Shown: piece by piece, positions 1 to 8,618 of the stretch
How the letters are laid out: each line of letters opens with the position of its first letter
Position numbering within the stretch: position 1 is the stretch's first letter
Assembly: GCF_046000175.1 (NCBI RefSeq)
Contig: NZ_JBEOMB010000048.1
Location: forward strand, 1-64,000
Source of the DNA: Rhodoplanes sp046000175
Lineage (GTDB): Bacteria; Pseudomonadota; Alphaproteobacteria; Rhizobiales; Xanthobacteraceae
Length of the DNA stretch: 64,000 bases
Reading direction: 5' to 3'
The notes under the pieces: generated by a model
Database searches by the model: none
Told to the model about the DNA's origin: nothing
What the model saw: the letters and a program-made list of their open reading frames with translations, nothing else
Position numbers and translations under genes: made by a program

Positions 1-2718
1 CCGCCATCTTGGGACGCGGCGCAGGCGTTCCGGGCCGGACGGCCGGACCGTGCGAACGCCGCGCCCTACTGCCTCGTCATCCCGCCGCCCAACGTCACCG
101 GCTCGCTCCACATGGGGCACGCGCTCAACAACACTCTCCAGGACGTGCTGGTGCGGTTCGAGCGCATGCGCGGCAAGGACGTGCTGTGGCAGCCCGGCAC
201 CGACCACGCCGGCATCGCCACCCAGATGGTGGTCGAGCGCCAGCTCATGCAGCGCAAGGAGCCGTCGCGCCGCGAGATGGGCCGCGAGGCGTTCCTGGAG
301 CGCGTCTGGGCCTGGAAGGCCGAATCCGGTGACACCATCGTCAACCAGCTCCGCCGGCTCGGCGCCTCGTGCGACTGGTCGCGCGAGCGCTTCACCATGG
401 ACGAAGGGCTTTCGCGCGCGGTGCTGAAGGTCTTCGTCAAGCTTTACGACGACGGGCTGATCTATCGCGACAAGCGGCTGGTCAACTGGGACCCCAAGCT
501 CCTCACCGCCATCTCGGACCTCGAGGTGCAGCAGGTCGAGGTGAAGGGGAATCTCTGGCACATCCGCTATCCGGTCGAGGGCACGAGCGAGTTCATCACG
601 GTCGCGACGACGCGGCCGGAGACCATGCTGGGCGACACCGCGGTCGCCGTGCATCCGAGCGACGAGCGCTACCAGCACCTCGTCGGCAGCCACGTGATCC
701 TGCCGCTGGTCGGCCGCCGCATCCCGATCGTCGCCGACGAGTATTCGGATCCGGAGAAGGGCACGGGCGCCGTCAAGATCACCCCGGCGCACGACTTCAA
801 CGACTTCGAGGTCGGTCGAAGGCACCACCTGCCGCTCGTCAACGTGCTCGACACCGAGGGCCGGCTCGACCTCGCCGAGAACGCGGCGTTCCTCGACAAG
901 GTCGAGATGAGCGAGGCGCTGCGCGAGACGATCGCGCTGCACGGGCTCGACCGCTTCGAGGCGCGCAAGAAGATCGTCGAGCGGCTGGAGACCGAGGGCC
1001 TGCTCGAGAAGATCGAGCCGCACACCCATATGGTGCCTCACGGCGACCGCTCCAGCGTCGTCATCGAGCCCTTCCTCACCGACCAGTGGTACGTCAACGC
1101 CAAGGCGCTCGCCGTCCGGGCGATCGACGCGGTGCGCGACGGGTCGACCGTCTTCGTCCCGAAGACCTGGGAGAAGACCTATTTCGAGTGGATGGAGAAC
1201 ATCCAGCCGTGGTGCATCTCCCGCCAGCTCTGGTGGGGCCACCAGATCCCGGCGTGGTACGGGCCGGACGGCAAGGTGTTCGTCGCCGAGACCGAGGAGG
1301 AGGCGGTCTCGCGGGCGCTCGCCTACTACGCCGAGACCGAGGCGATCACGCCCATGGAAGGGCACGACATGGCGCTCGACCCGGACAGCCGGGCGCCGTT
1401 CCTGATCCGCGACGAGGACGTGCTCGACACCTGGTTCTCCTCGGCGCTGTGGCCGTTCTCGACGCTCGGCTGGCCGGACGAGACGAAGGAGCTCGCGCGC
1501 TACTACCCGACGAGCGTGCTCGTGACCGGGTTCGACATCATTTTCTTCTGGGTCGCCAGGATGATGATGATGGGACTTCACTTCCAGGACGAGGTCCCGT
1601 TCAAGACCGTCTACATCCACGCGCTGGTCCGCGACGAGCGCGGCCAGAAGATGTCGAAGTCCAAGGGCAACGTCATCGATCCGCTCGAGCTGATCGACCA
1701 GTACGGGGCCGACGCGCTGCGCTTCACGCTCGCCGCCATGGCGGCGCAGGGGCGCGACATCAAGCTGGCGAAGTCGCGGGTCGAGGGCTACCGCAACTTC
1801 GCGACCAAGCTGTGGAACGCCAGCCGCTTCGCCGAGATGAACGGCTGCGTCACGGTGCCAGGCTTCGATCCGCGTGGCGCGACCGAGACGCTCAACCGTT
1901 GGATCGGCCACGAGCTCGCCCGCGCCGTCGGCGACACCACGGCGGCGCTCGAGGCCTACAAGTTCAACGAGGCGGCAGGCAGCGTCTACCGCTTCGTCTG
2001 GAACGTCTATTGCGACTGGTACCTGGAGCTCGCCAAGCCGGTGCTGCTCGGCGCCGACGGGCCGGCCAAGGACGAGACGCGCGCCATGGTGGCGCATGTG
2101 CGCGACGCCATCCTGCGGCTCCTTCACCCGTTCATGCCGTTCGTCACCGAGGAGCTGTGGACCGTCACGGCCGAGGGCGGCCCGGCCCGCGACGGTCTGC
2201 TGGCGCTCGCCCCGTGGCCGTCGGCCGAGGGGCTGGAGAACCCCGAGGCGGAGGCCGAGATCGGCTGGGTGATCGACCTCGTCACGGCGATCCGCTCGGT
2301 GCGGGCCGAGATGAACGTGCCGCCCGCCACCAAGCTGCCGCTGGTGCTGACCGGCGCGGCCGAGACGTTCGAGCGGGCGCGGCGCTGGTCCGATGTGATC
2401 GAGCGGCTCGCCCGGCTGGAGAGCATCGGCCACGCCGCGGCGGCCCCCAAGGGCGCCGTGCAGCTCGTCGTGCGCGGCGAGGTGGCGGCCATTCCGCTCG
2501 CCGGCGTGATCGACATCGCCGCCGAGAAGGCCCGGCTGACCAAGGAGAAGGCCAAGGCCGAGGCGGACATCGCGCGGGTCGACAACAAGCTCGCCAACGC
2601 CGACTTCCTGGCGCGCGCTCCCGAGGAGGTGGTCGAAGGCGAGCGCGAGAAGCGCGAGGAGGCGGTCGCCCGCCGCGACAAGATCCTCGAAGCCCTGGAG
2701 CGGCTGAAGGACGCTTGA
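1..2718 (+). CDS. valS: Valine--tRNA ligase (5' end outside window)
   Basis: Charges tRNA-Val with valine in the cytoplasm. The reading frame is open from base 1, so the N-terminus (roughly 30 residues by comparison with typical ValRS) lies upstream of the window; the ATG at 112 is the Met inside the HIGH-type motif and is not the start. Visible in order: class I signature PPPNVTGSLHMGH at codons 28-40, the CP1 editing domain with TTRPETMLGDTAVAVHP, the KMSKS motif at bases 1648-1662, the anticodon-binding helical domain, and a C-terminal coiled-coil arm over about the last 65 residues that is rich in Lys, Glu and Arg. About 905 residues are visible, within the family's normal range. No frameshift is seen. 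Confidence 0.97.
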   Translation, partial: PPSWDAAQAFRAGRPDRANAAPYCLVIPPPNVTGSLHMGHALNNTLQDVLVRFERMRGKDVLWQPGTDHAGIATQMVVERQLMQRKEPSRREMGREAFLERVWAWKAESGDTIVNQLRRLGASCDWSRERFTMDEGLSRAVLKVFVKLYDDGLIYRDKRLVNWDPKLLTAISDLEVQQVEVKGNLWHIRYPVEGTSEFITVATTRPETMLGDTAVAVHPSDERYQHLVGSHVILPLVGRRIPIVADEYSDPEKGTGAVKITPAHDFNDFEVGRRHHLPLVNVLDTEGRLDLAENAAFLDKVEMSEALRETIALHGLDRFEARKKIVERLETEGLLEKIEPHTHMVPHGDRSSVVIEPFLTDQWYVNAKALAVRAIDAVRDGSTVFVPKTWEKTYFEWMENIQPWCISRQLWWGHQIPAWYGPDGKVFVAETEEEAVSRALAYYAETEAITPMEGHDMALDPDSRAPFLIRDEDVLDTWFSSALWPFSTLGWPDETKELARYYPTSVLVTGFDIIFFWVARMMMMGLHFQDEVPFKTVYIHALVRDERGQKMSKSKGNVIDPLELIDQYGADALRFTLAAMAAQGRDIKLAKSRVEGYRNFATKLWNASRFAEMNGCVTVPGFDPRGATETLNRWIGHELARAVGDTTAALEAYKFNEAAGSVYRFVWNVYCDWYLELAKPVLLGADGPAKDETRAMVAHVRDAILRLLHPFMPFVTEELWTVTAEGGPARDGLLALAPWPSAEGLENPEAEAEIGWVIDLVTAIRSVRAEMNVPPATKLPLVLTGAAETFERARRWSDVIERLARLESIGHAAAAPKGAVQLVVRGEVAAIPLAGVIDIAAEKARLTKEKAKAEADIARVDNKLANADFLARAPEEVVEGEREKREEAVARRDKILEALERLKDA

Positions 2719-2734
2719 GGCGGGCTGCCGCAGC

Positions 2735-2870
2735 ATCGGTCATCCCGGGACGCGGGCGCACCCCGCGCGCCCGGGATCCATAACCCCTGTCTTCGTGAGC
2801 CATCGGCTCGGGCGTATGGGTTCCGGTTCCGCGGACCTTCGGTCCGCGTTCCGGAACGACGGCGCATGAT
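2735..2870. repeat. Intergenic hairpin-like repeat, family E
   Basis: Inverted segments around CATCCCGGGACGCGGGCGC / GCGCGCCCGGGATCC and TTCCGCGGACC / GGTCCGCG, followed by TTCCGGAACGAC. It resembles the CATCCCGGGA...CCCGGGATCC hairpin elements common between genes in Bradyrhizobium-like genomes. No coding signal is seen. A single copy of this family is recognised in the window. Confidence 0.5.
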
Positions 2871-2920
2871 CCGGGGCGCACCCGTCCGCCGCCATCCCCC
2901 GCACGATCGCCCCCGGCGCA

Positions 2921-2936
2921 TGGCGGCAATCCTGCA
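2921..2936 (+). promoter_or_regulatory. Candidate sigma-54 (-24/-12) promoter for PII gene
   Basis: TGGCGGCAATCCTGCA matches the RpoN pattern TGGC-N8-TGCA with the invariant GG and GC at the right spacing. Position C12 differs from the usual T. It lies 143 bases before the PII start codon, so transcription from about 2948 would give a leader of about 130 nt. PII genes are classic NtrC/sigma-54 targets. No clear NtrC binding site was found upstream, so this stays a candidate. Confidence 0.42.
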
Positions 2937-3079
2937 AATCCGTGGAATTCCGTCTGTTTCGACGCGCGTTTGACGGTATCTTGCGCCGCACCGACACGCC
3001 TTCGGACCGCCGCGCCTTTTTCGGGCGCCGGGGCCTTCCCCGTCTGCTCGGCGTCCGTTCCCGATTTCTGGAGTGCCGC

Positions 3080-3418
3080 ATGAAGCTCGTCACCGCCGTC
3101 ATCAAACCCTTCAAGCTCGACGATGTTCGCGACGCCCTCACGGCGGCCGGCACCCAGGGCATGACCGTCACCGAGGTCAAGGGCTACGGCCGCCAGCGCG
3201 GCCACAAGGAGGTCTATCGCGGCGCCGAGTACGTGGTGGCGTTCCTGCCCAAGATCCGCATCGACGTGGTGGTCGACGACGACCGGGTCGAGCGGGTGAT
3301 CGAGACGATCCGCGGCGCCGCCCGCACCGACCACATCGGCGACGGTAAGATCTTCGTCACCCCGATCGAGCGGGCGCTGCGCATCCGCACCGGCGAGGTC
3401 GACGGCGACGCCCTCTGA
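3080..3418 (+). CDS. glnK: PII nitrogen regulatory protein (GlnK/GlnB family)
   Basis: Trimeric signal protein that senses 2-oxoglutarate and ATP/ADP and relays nitrogen status to targets such as AmtB, NtrB and GlnE. Its 112 residues are the family's standard length. The T-loop (about 37-55) carries Tyr51 in YRGAEY, the uridylylation site of GlnD, and the C-terminal signature GDGKIFVTPIERALRIRTGE is intact. The N-terminus MKLVTAVIKPFKLDDVR is closer to GlnK-type than to GlnB-type alphaproteobacterial proteins, which usually begin MKKIEAIIKPF. No amtB follows it, which is unusual for glnK, so the symbol is less certain than the family. The start ATG at 3080 follows a GGAG 8 bases upstream. Probably monocistronic. 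Confidence 0.9.
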   Translation: MKLVTAVIKPFKLDDVRDALTAAGTQGMTVTEVKGYGRQRGHKEVYRGAEYVVAFLPKIRIDVVVDDDRVERVIETIRGAARTDHIGDGKIFVTPIERALRIRTGEVDGDAL

Positions 3419-3520
3419 CGGGCTTCGACGACGCGGCTCCGCGCCGACCGACGGAACCCCGATACGCCTCCGGCGCTTCGACGGTTGTCACCGGGGCTCC
3501 CGGGGACCGTCGGAGGCGTC

Positions 3521-4258
3521 ATGCGCATCTTTCTTGCCGGAGCGACCGGGGTGATCGGGCGGCGCCTGGTGCCGCTGCTGATCCGCGACGGTCACGAGGT
3601 CACCGGGACCACGCGCCTGCCGGAAAAGGCGGAGGCGCTGGCGCGCGCCGGTGTGCGGCCCGCCGTGGTCGACGTGTTCGACGGCCCGGCGCTCGCCGCG
3701 GTCGTCGAGAAGGCGCGGCCGGACGTCGTCGTCCACCAGCTCACCGATCTGCCCGACCTGCTCGATGCCGAGGGGCTGAACGAGGCGCTGGCCCGCAACG
3801 CCCGCATCCGCATCGAAGGGACCTGCAACTTGGTCGCCGCCGTGCAGGCGGCGCGGGTGCCGCGGCTCGTCGCTCAGAGCATCGCCTTCGCCTATGCCGA
3901 GGGGCCGCGCCCCTACACGGAAGCCTCGCCGCTCGCCGCGGCCGAGGAGGGGCCGCAGGCCGTGACGGCGCGCGGCCTCCACGCTCTGGAGGAGCTCGTC
4001 ACCACGATGCCGGGCTTCGACGGCCTCGTGCTCCGCTACGGCCGGCTCTACGGCCCCGGCACCTGGGCCGAGACGGCGCCGGCCGGCGCCCCCCTGCATG
4101 CCGACGCGGCGGCCGAGGCGGCCCGGCTGGCGATCACCCGCGGGGCGCCCGGCATCTACAACATCGCCGAGGAGGACGGCGAGGTGGCGATCGACAAGGC
4201 GCGCGCCGCGCTCGGCTTCGATCCGGCGTTCCGGATCGCCGCGGGCGCGACGGCGTGA
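3521..4258 (+). CDS. NAD(P)-dependent epimerase/dehydratase-like protein
   Basis: Extended/atypical short-chain dehydrogenase-like protein of 245 residues. The N-terminal Rossmann motif GATGVIGRRL (residues 7-16) fits NAD(P) binding, and LRYGRLYGPGTW near 180 is typical of sugar-nucleotide epimerase-like proteins. The usual catalytic YxxxK is not seen at the expected place (the segment reads GLHALEELV), so the reaction cannot be stated. The ATG at 3521 is preceded by GGAGG at about 3512; an in-frame earlier start at 3485 is less likely. Its substrate is unknown. It stands alone between the PII gene and a DNA glycosylase on the other strand. Confidence 0.8.
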   Translation: MRIFLAGATGVIGRRLVPLLIRDGHEVTGTTRLPEKAEALARAGVRPAVVDVFDGPALAAVVEKARPDVVVHQLTDLPDLLDAEGLNEALARNARIRIEGTCNLVAAVQAARVPRLVAQSIAFAYAEGPRPYTEASPLAAAEEGPQAVTARGLHALEELVTTMPGFDGLVLRYGRLYGPGTWAETAPAGAPLHADAAAEAARLAITRGAPGIYNIAEEDGEVAIDKARAALGFDPAFRIAAGATA

Positions 4259-4271
4259 CCGGCGGCGGCGT

Positions 4272-4874
4272 TCACGTCCTGCGAAACGGCTTGCTGAGGA
4301 ACGGCGAGCCCTTCAGCCCGTAGCGCCACGGCCTGTCGGCCGCCTTGGTGATGCCGATGCGCGGGCCGGCGACGATCTCGGGCGTGCCCTGGCGCGCCAG
4401 CAGCACGAAGGGCGGGGCGTCGAGCGGCGCCCCGTCGAGCGCCCGCGTGATGCCGAGCGCCTCGCACAGGCGCCCCGGACCGGCGCACAGCAGGCGGTCG
4501 TCGGCGACGCCGCGGCGCGCCCGCATCGTCTCGATCCCCTCCGTTGGCGCGATCGCCCGGATCAGCACCGCGCTGGCCGAGCCCTCCGGCTCGCACACCG
4601 CGTTCACGCACCAGTGGATGCCGTAGGATCGGTAGACATACGCATGCCCGGGCGGGCCGAACATCACGGCGTTGCGGGCCGTGCGGCCGATATAGCTGTG
4701 CGCCGCCGGGTCCGTGTGGTGATAGGCCTCGACCTCGACGATCACGCCGCCGATGCCGTCGACCAGCAGCGTCGCCCCGATCAGATCGGGCGCGACGCGA
4801 TGGACGCTGCGATCGAAGAAGCCGCGGTCGAGCCGCTGCGGGGCGCGGCGAGCGGGCGGGGCGGTCCGCGTCAT
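4272..4874 (-). CDS. 3-methyladenine DNA glycosylase (AAG/MPG family)
   Basis: Base-excision repair enzyme that removes alkylated purines such as 3-methyladenine from DNA. The 200-residue product matches the AAG/MPG fold: LIGATLLVDGIGGVIVEVEAY contains the catalytic-region Glu (EVEAY). It is followed by HSYIGRTARNAVMFGPPGHA and YVYRSYGIHWCVNAV, the family's most conserved blocks, and by LLCAGPGRLCEALGI. The start is set at ATG 4874 (MTRTAPPARR). A longer frame to 5027 adds low-complexity sequence without family similarity. It converges with the epimerase gene, the stops being 13 bases apart. Confidence 0.9.
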   Translation of the reverse strand: MTRTAPPARRAPQRLDRGFFDRSVHRVAPDLIGATLLVDGIGGVIVEVEAYHHTDPAAHSYIGRTARNAVMFGPPGHAYVYRSYGIHWCVNAVCEPEGSASAVLIRAIAPTEGIETMRARRGVADDRLLCAGPGRLCEALGITRALDGAPLDAPPFVLLARQGTPEIVAGPRIGITKAADRPWRYGLKGSPFLSKPFRRT

Positions 4875-5210
4875 GGTGAACGAAAGCTCGACGAAATCGG
4901 TGGTTTCGGCAGGTTCGCTTTGACGGTCCGTCGACCGGTCATGGGCATAGTGCGCGGCGGGGCGACGGGGTCTTTTCGCAGATCGACACGACGACGAAGC
5001 TGCGCGCTCCGCAAGCCGTCTGTGCACCCGTGACCACAGCGTGTGTCACGACAGCAACAGGGGATCAACATTTCCGTGACCGGGCCTGTGGCAAGCCTAA
5101 ACGCCTATTTTCCGCCACACGCCTCCACGATTTCGAATGGGTCAAGATCGCTGACCTCGGTGCACGAACGTGCCGGTCGCGAGCGGTCTCGACCGGGGAC
5201 ACGACGCGCG
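4875..5210. other. Non-coding gap, divergent promoters of glycosylase and ilvD
   Basis: This 336-base gap lies between divergent start codons. It is less GC-rich around 5060-5150 than the flanking genes. An in-frame extension of ilvD reaches 5043 but has no similarity to the family. It presumably holds both promoters. No clear -35/-10 pair, attenuator or riboswitch could be recognised. Confidence 0.5.
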
Positions 5211-6935
5211 ATGGATGCCAGGACGGACCTGAAGAGCAGGTTGCCCAGCCGGCACGTGACCGAGGGTCCCGAGCGCGCGCCGCATCGGTCCTACTACTAC
5301 GCCATGGGCCTCACCAAGGCGCAGATTCATCAGCCCTTCGTCGGCGTCGCGAGCTGCTGGAACGAGGCGGCGCCCTGCAACATCGCGCTGATGCGCCAGG
5401 CCCAGGCGGTCAAGAAGGGCGTCGCGGCGAACGGCGGCACGCCGCGCGAGTTCTGCACCATCACGGTCACGGACGGCATCGCCATGGGCCACGAGGGCAT
5501 GAAGTCCTCGCTGCCGTCGCGCGAGGTGATCGCCGACTCGGTCGAGCTGACCATCCGGGGCCACGCCTACGACGCGCTGGTCGGTCTCGCCGGCTGCGAC
5601 AAGTCGCTGCCCGGCATGATGATGGCGATGTGCCGCCTGAACGTGCCGTCGATCTTCATCTACGGGGGCTCGATCCTGCCCGGCACCTTCAAGGGCCGGC
5701 CCGTCACGATCCAGGACGTGTTCGAGGCGGTCGGCCGGCACTCGGTCGGCGACCTCTCGGACGGCGACCTCGACGAGCTCGAGCAGGTCGCGTGCCCGTC
5801 GGCCGGCGCCTGCGGGGCGCAATTCACCGCCAACACGATGGCGACCGTCTCCGAGGCGATCGGCCTCGCGCTGCCGTACTCGGCCGGCGCGCCGGCGCCC
5901 TACGAGATCCGCGACCGCTTCTGCATGACGGCCGGCGAGCAGATCGTCGAGCTGATCCGCCGCAACATCCGGCCGCGCGACATCGTCACCCGCGAGGCGC
6001 TCGAGAATGCCGCCGCGGCGGTCGCCGCGACCGGCGGCTCGACCAATGCGGCCCTGCACCTTCCGGCGATCGCCCACGAGTGCGGCATCGCCTTCGACCT
6101 GTTCGACGTGTCCGAGGTGTTCAAGCGCACCCCGTACATCGCCGACCTCAAGCCCGGCGGCCGCTACGTCGCCAAGGACCTGTTCGAGGTCGGCGGCATC
6201 CCGCTCATCCTGAAGACGTTGCTGGACCACGGCTTCCTGCACGGCGACTGCATGACCGTGACGGGCCGCACGATGGCGCAGAACCTCGCTTCGGTGGCCT
6301 GGAACAAGGCCCAGGACGTGGTCCTGCCGGCCAACCGGCCGCTGCTGCCGACTGGCGGCGTCGTCGGCCTCAAGGGCAATCTCGCCCCGGACGGCGCGAT
6401 CGTGAAGATCGCCGGCCTGGAGAGCCTCACCTTCACCGGGCCGGCGCGCTGCTTCGACGGCGAGGAGGCCTGCTTCGAGGCGGTGAGGAAGCGCCGCTAC
6501 AAGGAAGGCGACGTGCTGGTCATCCGCCACGAGGGTCCGCAGGGCGGCCCCGGGATGCGCGAGATGCTCGCCACCACGGCGGCCCTCTATGGGCAGGGCA
6601 CCGGCGGCAAGGTGGCGCTGATCACCGACGGCCGCTTCTCCGGCGCCACCCGCGGCTTCTGCGTCGGCCATGTCGGGCCGGAGGCGGCGGTCGGCGGCCC
6701 GATCGGCCTCCTGCGCGACGGCGACATCATCGAGATCGACGCCGAGGCCGGCACCCTGAACGTGAAGCTCTCCAAGGCCGAGCTCGACGCCCGCCGGGCC
6801 GAGCTCAAGCCCAAGCGGCCGACGGCGACGTCGGGTTACCTGTGGAAATACGCCCAGCAGGTGGGATCGGCGCGGACCGGCGCCGTCACGCATCCGGGCG
6901 CCGTAGCCGAGAAGAAGTGCTATGCGGACGTCTAG
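5211..6935 (+). CDS. ilvD: Dihydroxy-acid dehydratase
   Basis: Dehydrates 2,3-dihydroxy-isovalerate and 2,3-dihydroxy-3-methylvalerate to the 2-oxo acids in valine, leucine and isoleucine synthesis. Its 574 residues match the IlvD/Edd family. Cluster- and Mg-binding elements are visible: SCWNEAAPC, GLAGCDKSLPGMMMAM and CPSAGACGAQFTANTMA, plus the C-terminal ITDGRFSGATRGFCVGHVGPEA block near the active site. The start MDARTDLKSRLPSRHVTEG at 5211 fits the family N-terminus. Its last 14 bases overlap the start of the Sel1-repeat gene, so the two may be cotranscribed. Confidence 0.95.
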   Translation: MDARTDLKSRLPSRHVTEGPERAPHRSYYYAMGLTKAQIHQPFVGVASCWNEAAPCNIALMRQAQAVKKGVAANGGTPREFCTITVTDGIAMGHEGMKSSLPSREVIADSVELTIRGHAYDALVGLAGCDKSLPGMMMAMCRLNVPSIFIYGGSILPGTFKGRPVTIQDVFEAVGRHSVGDLSDGDLDELEQVACPSAGACGAQFTANTMATVSEAIGLALPYSAGAPAPYEIRDRFCMTAGEQIVELIRRNIRPRDIVTREALENAAAAVAATGGSTNAALHLPAIAHECGIAFDLFDVSEVFKRTPYIADLKPGGRYVAKDLFEVGGIPLILKTLLDHGFLHGDCMTVTGRTMAQNLASVAWNKAQDVVLPANRPLLPTGGVVGLKGNLAPDGAIVKIAGLESLTFTGPARCFDGEEACFEAVRKRRYKEGDVLVIRHEGPQGGPGMREMLATTAALYGQGTGGKVALITDGRFSGATRGFCVGHVGPEAAVGGPIGLLRDGDIIEIDAEAGTLNVKLSKAELDARRAELKPKRPTATSGYLWKYAQQVGSARTGAVTHPGAVAEKKCYADV

Positions 6936-7848
6936 GCGTATCGGCATCCTGGTCGCAGTCGGCCTCGCCCTCGGGCTGGGCAGCGCGGTCGCGTTCGATG
7001 CCACGCGCGGCCCGGTGGGGCCGGTGACCCCGGTCGGCCCGGTCGGGCCCGTGCAGGTGGCGCCGGCGGTGAGCATCGACCTGTTCCCGCGCGGCGCCGC
7101 CATCCTGGCGCCCGGCACGCTGCAGGCCGCCCCGACGCTGCGCAACCTCACCCCGGTCGAGGCGTTCCGCTCGGGCGCCCAGGCGCTGCGCGCCGGCGAC
7201 ACCAAGAACGGCCTGTCGTCGCTCGAATACGCCGCCGCCAGCGGCCACCCGATCGCCCAGTGGAAGCTCGGCCGGATGTATGCCGAGGGCGACGGCGTCA
7301 AGCAGGACGACGTCCGCGCCTTCGAGTACTTCCGCGAGGTCGCCGACGCCTATGCGGACGAGAGCCCCGGCACGCCGCGCGCCCGCTTCGTCGCCAACGC
7401 CTTCGTGGCGCTCGGCAACTACTATCTCGACGGCATCCCGAACTCGGTCGTGAAGTCCGATCCGGACCGCGCCCGCGAGATGTTCACCTACGCGGCCTCC
7501 TATTTCGGCGACCCGGACGCCCAGTATCACCTCGGCCGCATGTATCTCGAAGGGTACGGCGGCGTGAAGGACGCCCGCCAGGCGGCCCGCTGGCTGCAGC
7601 TCGCCGCCAACAAGGGCCAGTACCAGGCCCAGGCGATGCTCGGTGCCATGCTGTTCAAGGGCGAGGCGATACCGCGCCAGGGCGCCAAGGGCCTGATGTG
7701 GCTGACGCTCGCTCGTGACGCCGCGACCCCGCAGGAGGCGTGGATCACCGACCTGCACGCCGCCGCCTTCAAGACCGCCACGGAGACGGAGCGGGCCAAG
7801 GCGCTCGCCCATCTCGAGCACTGGCTGCGCGGCGGGCGGAAGGAGTAG
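6922..7848 (+). CDS. Exported Sel1-repeat protein, ExoR-like
   Basis: 308 residues: an N-terminal signal segment (about residues 6-25, IGILVAVGLALGLGSAVAF), a short GPV-rich stretch (about 29-46), then Sel1/TPR-like alpha repeats. The clearest repeats are SGHPIAQWKLGRMYAEGDGV and DAQYHLGRMYLEGYGGVKDA. Overall layout and the spacing of repeats resemble ExoR, the periplasmic regulator that restrains the ExoS/ChvI two-component system in rhizobia, but function here is inferred only. The ATG overlaps the ilvD stop region by 14 bases, suggesting translational coupling. It converges with the toxin gene downstream. Confidence 0.72.
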   Translation: MRTSRRIGILVAVGLALGLGSAVAFDATRGPVGPVTPVGPVGPVQVAPAVSIDLFPRGAAILAPGTLQAAPTLRNLTPVEAFRSGAQALRAGDTKNGLSSLEYAAASGHPIAQWKLGRMYAEGDGVKQDDVRAFEYFREVADAYADESPGTPRARFVANAFVALGNYYLDGIPNSVVKSDPDRAREMFTYAASYFGDPDAQYHLGRMYLEGYGGVKDARQAARWLQLAANKGQYQAQAMLGAMLFKGEAIPRQGAKGLMWLTLARDAATPQEAWITDLHAAAFKTATETERAKALAHLEHWLRGGRKE

Positions 7849-7862
7849 GGGCGGGCGGCGGC

Positions 7863-8273
7863 TCAGATCGTCTCCGGGAGCAAGGTCGCATAACGAGTGC
7901 CCCCGCATCGACGTGCGAGGCGGACGTCCAGCGTAGCGGCCCGGCAGCTCCGCGCTTCTGCCAGTGCGAGGTAGAAGCAGTCGTACACCGCGTGGCGAAG
8001 GTCCACGGCGATCTCAAAGGCCCGGTCCGCCAACGACGCGCAGGGCACGACCTCGTCGAGAAGATCGATCGCGTCGTCCAGTCGCCGCCGAGCATCCTCC
8101 GGGTCGAAGCCCTCGAACTGCACCGTCTTCCACGCTGCATTGGCGAGTTCGGCGATGATCAGCTCGGGCGCGATGAGCGGTTCGCTCCTACGCAGAACGG
8201 CGCGTGCTTCCGCGCTCGACGAACTCTTGAAAACCCAACGGAACACGATACTCGCGTCGACCACGAGGGTCAT
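7863..8273 (-). CDS. VapC/FitB-type PIN-domain toxin
   Basis: Putative RNase toxin of 136 residues. The PIN acidic residues are in place: Asp6 (VVDAS), Glu42 (IIAELANAAW), Asp98 (AVYDCFYLALAEA) and Asp116 (ATLDVRLA). This is the normal length and order for VapC-family Mg-dependent ribonucleases. Its ATG at 8273 overlaps the antitoxin stop by 4 bases, the usual antitoxin-toxin arrangement with translational coupling. The target RNA cannot be told from sequence. No truncation is seen, so it is probably active. Confidence 0.88.
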   Translation of the reverse strand: MTLVVDASIVFRWVFKSSSSAEARAVLRRSEPLIAPELIIAELANAAWKTVQFEGFDPEDARRRLDDAIDLLDEVVPCASLADRAFEIAVDLRHAVYDCFYLALAEARSCRAATLDVRLARRCGGTRYATLLPETI

Positions 8274-8524
8274 GGACTGTCCTCGTCGTCGCGTCCGAAC
8301 CGGATGGCCGCCGAGACGTCGAAGTCGCCGAGATCGGGGCAGTCTTCGAGCAACCGCCGGGACCTCTCGAGCTTTTGCTCGGGAGACAGACGCGGCCGCT
8401 CCGGCGCCGCCGCGGCGAGCACCTCGCGCAGCTCCTGCTCCAGCGATCGTCCGTTCAGCGCGGCGCGGCGTTCGAGGCGTGCGATGACGGCGTCGTCGAG
8501 ATTGCGGACCAGGATCTCGCCCAT
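8270..8524 (-). CDS. Ribbon-helix-helix antitoxin (FitA/VapB-like)
   Basis: 84-residue partner of the PIN toxin. The N-terminal part, MGEILVRNLDDAVIARLERRAALNGRSLEQELREVL when read in segments, is an Arc/FitA-type ribbon-helix-helix: a beta strand ILVRNLDD, a helix rich in Leu and Arg, and the GRSLEQEL turn-helix. The C-terminal half (about 45-84) is acidic and would wrap the toxin. Such antitoxins normally bind their own promoter with the toxin. It is upstream of the toxin, as expected. The promoter should lie in 8525-8618, where no clear operator was recognised. Confidence 0.82.
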   Translation of the reverse strand: MGEILVRNLDDAVIARLERRAALNGRSLEQELREVLAAAAPERPRLSPEQKLERSRRLLEDCPDLGDFDVSAAIRFGRDDEDSP

Positions 8525-8618
8525 CTCGTCCTCCGGTTGTGGGGCACCGCCAGCATAGCATGATCCGCGGCCTTGCCGTGGCGCGGGCGGCGCTGCCCTC
8601 GAGTGCGAGCCGGAACCC

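Larger units (their letters stand above)
2719..3079. other. Non-coding gap valS to PII gene
   Basis: This 361-base gap holds the family E repeat (2735-2870), a candidate sigma-54 promoter (2921-2936) and the leader of the PII gene. A reading frame that continues the PII frame upstream to 2942 exists, but it has no similarity to the PII family before the ATG at 3080, so it is read as leader. Confidence 0.6.

Noticed and set aside
5043..5210. Upstream extension of ilvD
   Set aside because: No IlvD similarity before 5211 and composition differs from the gene.
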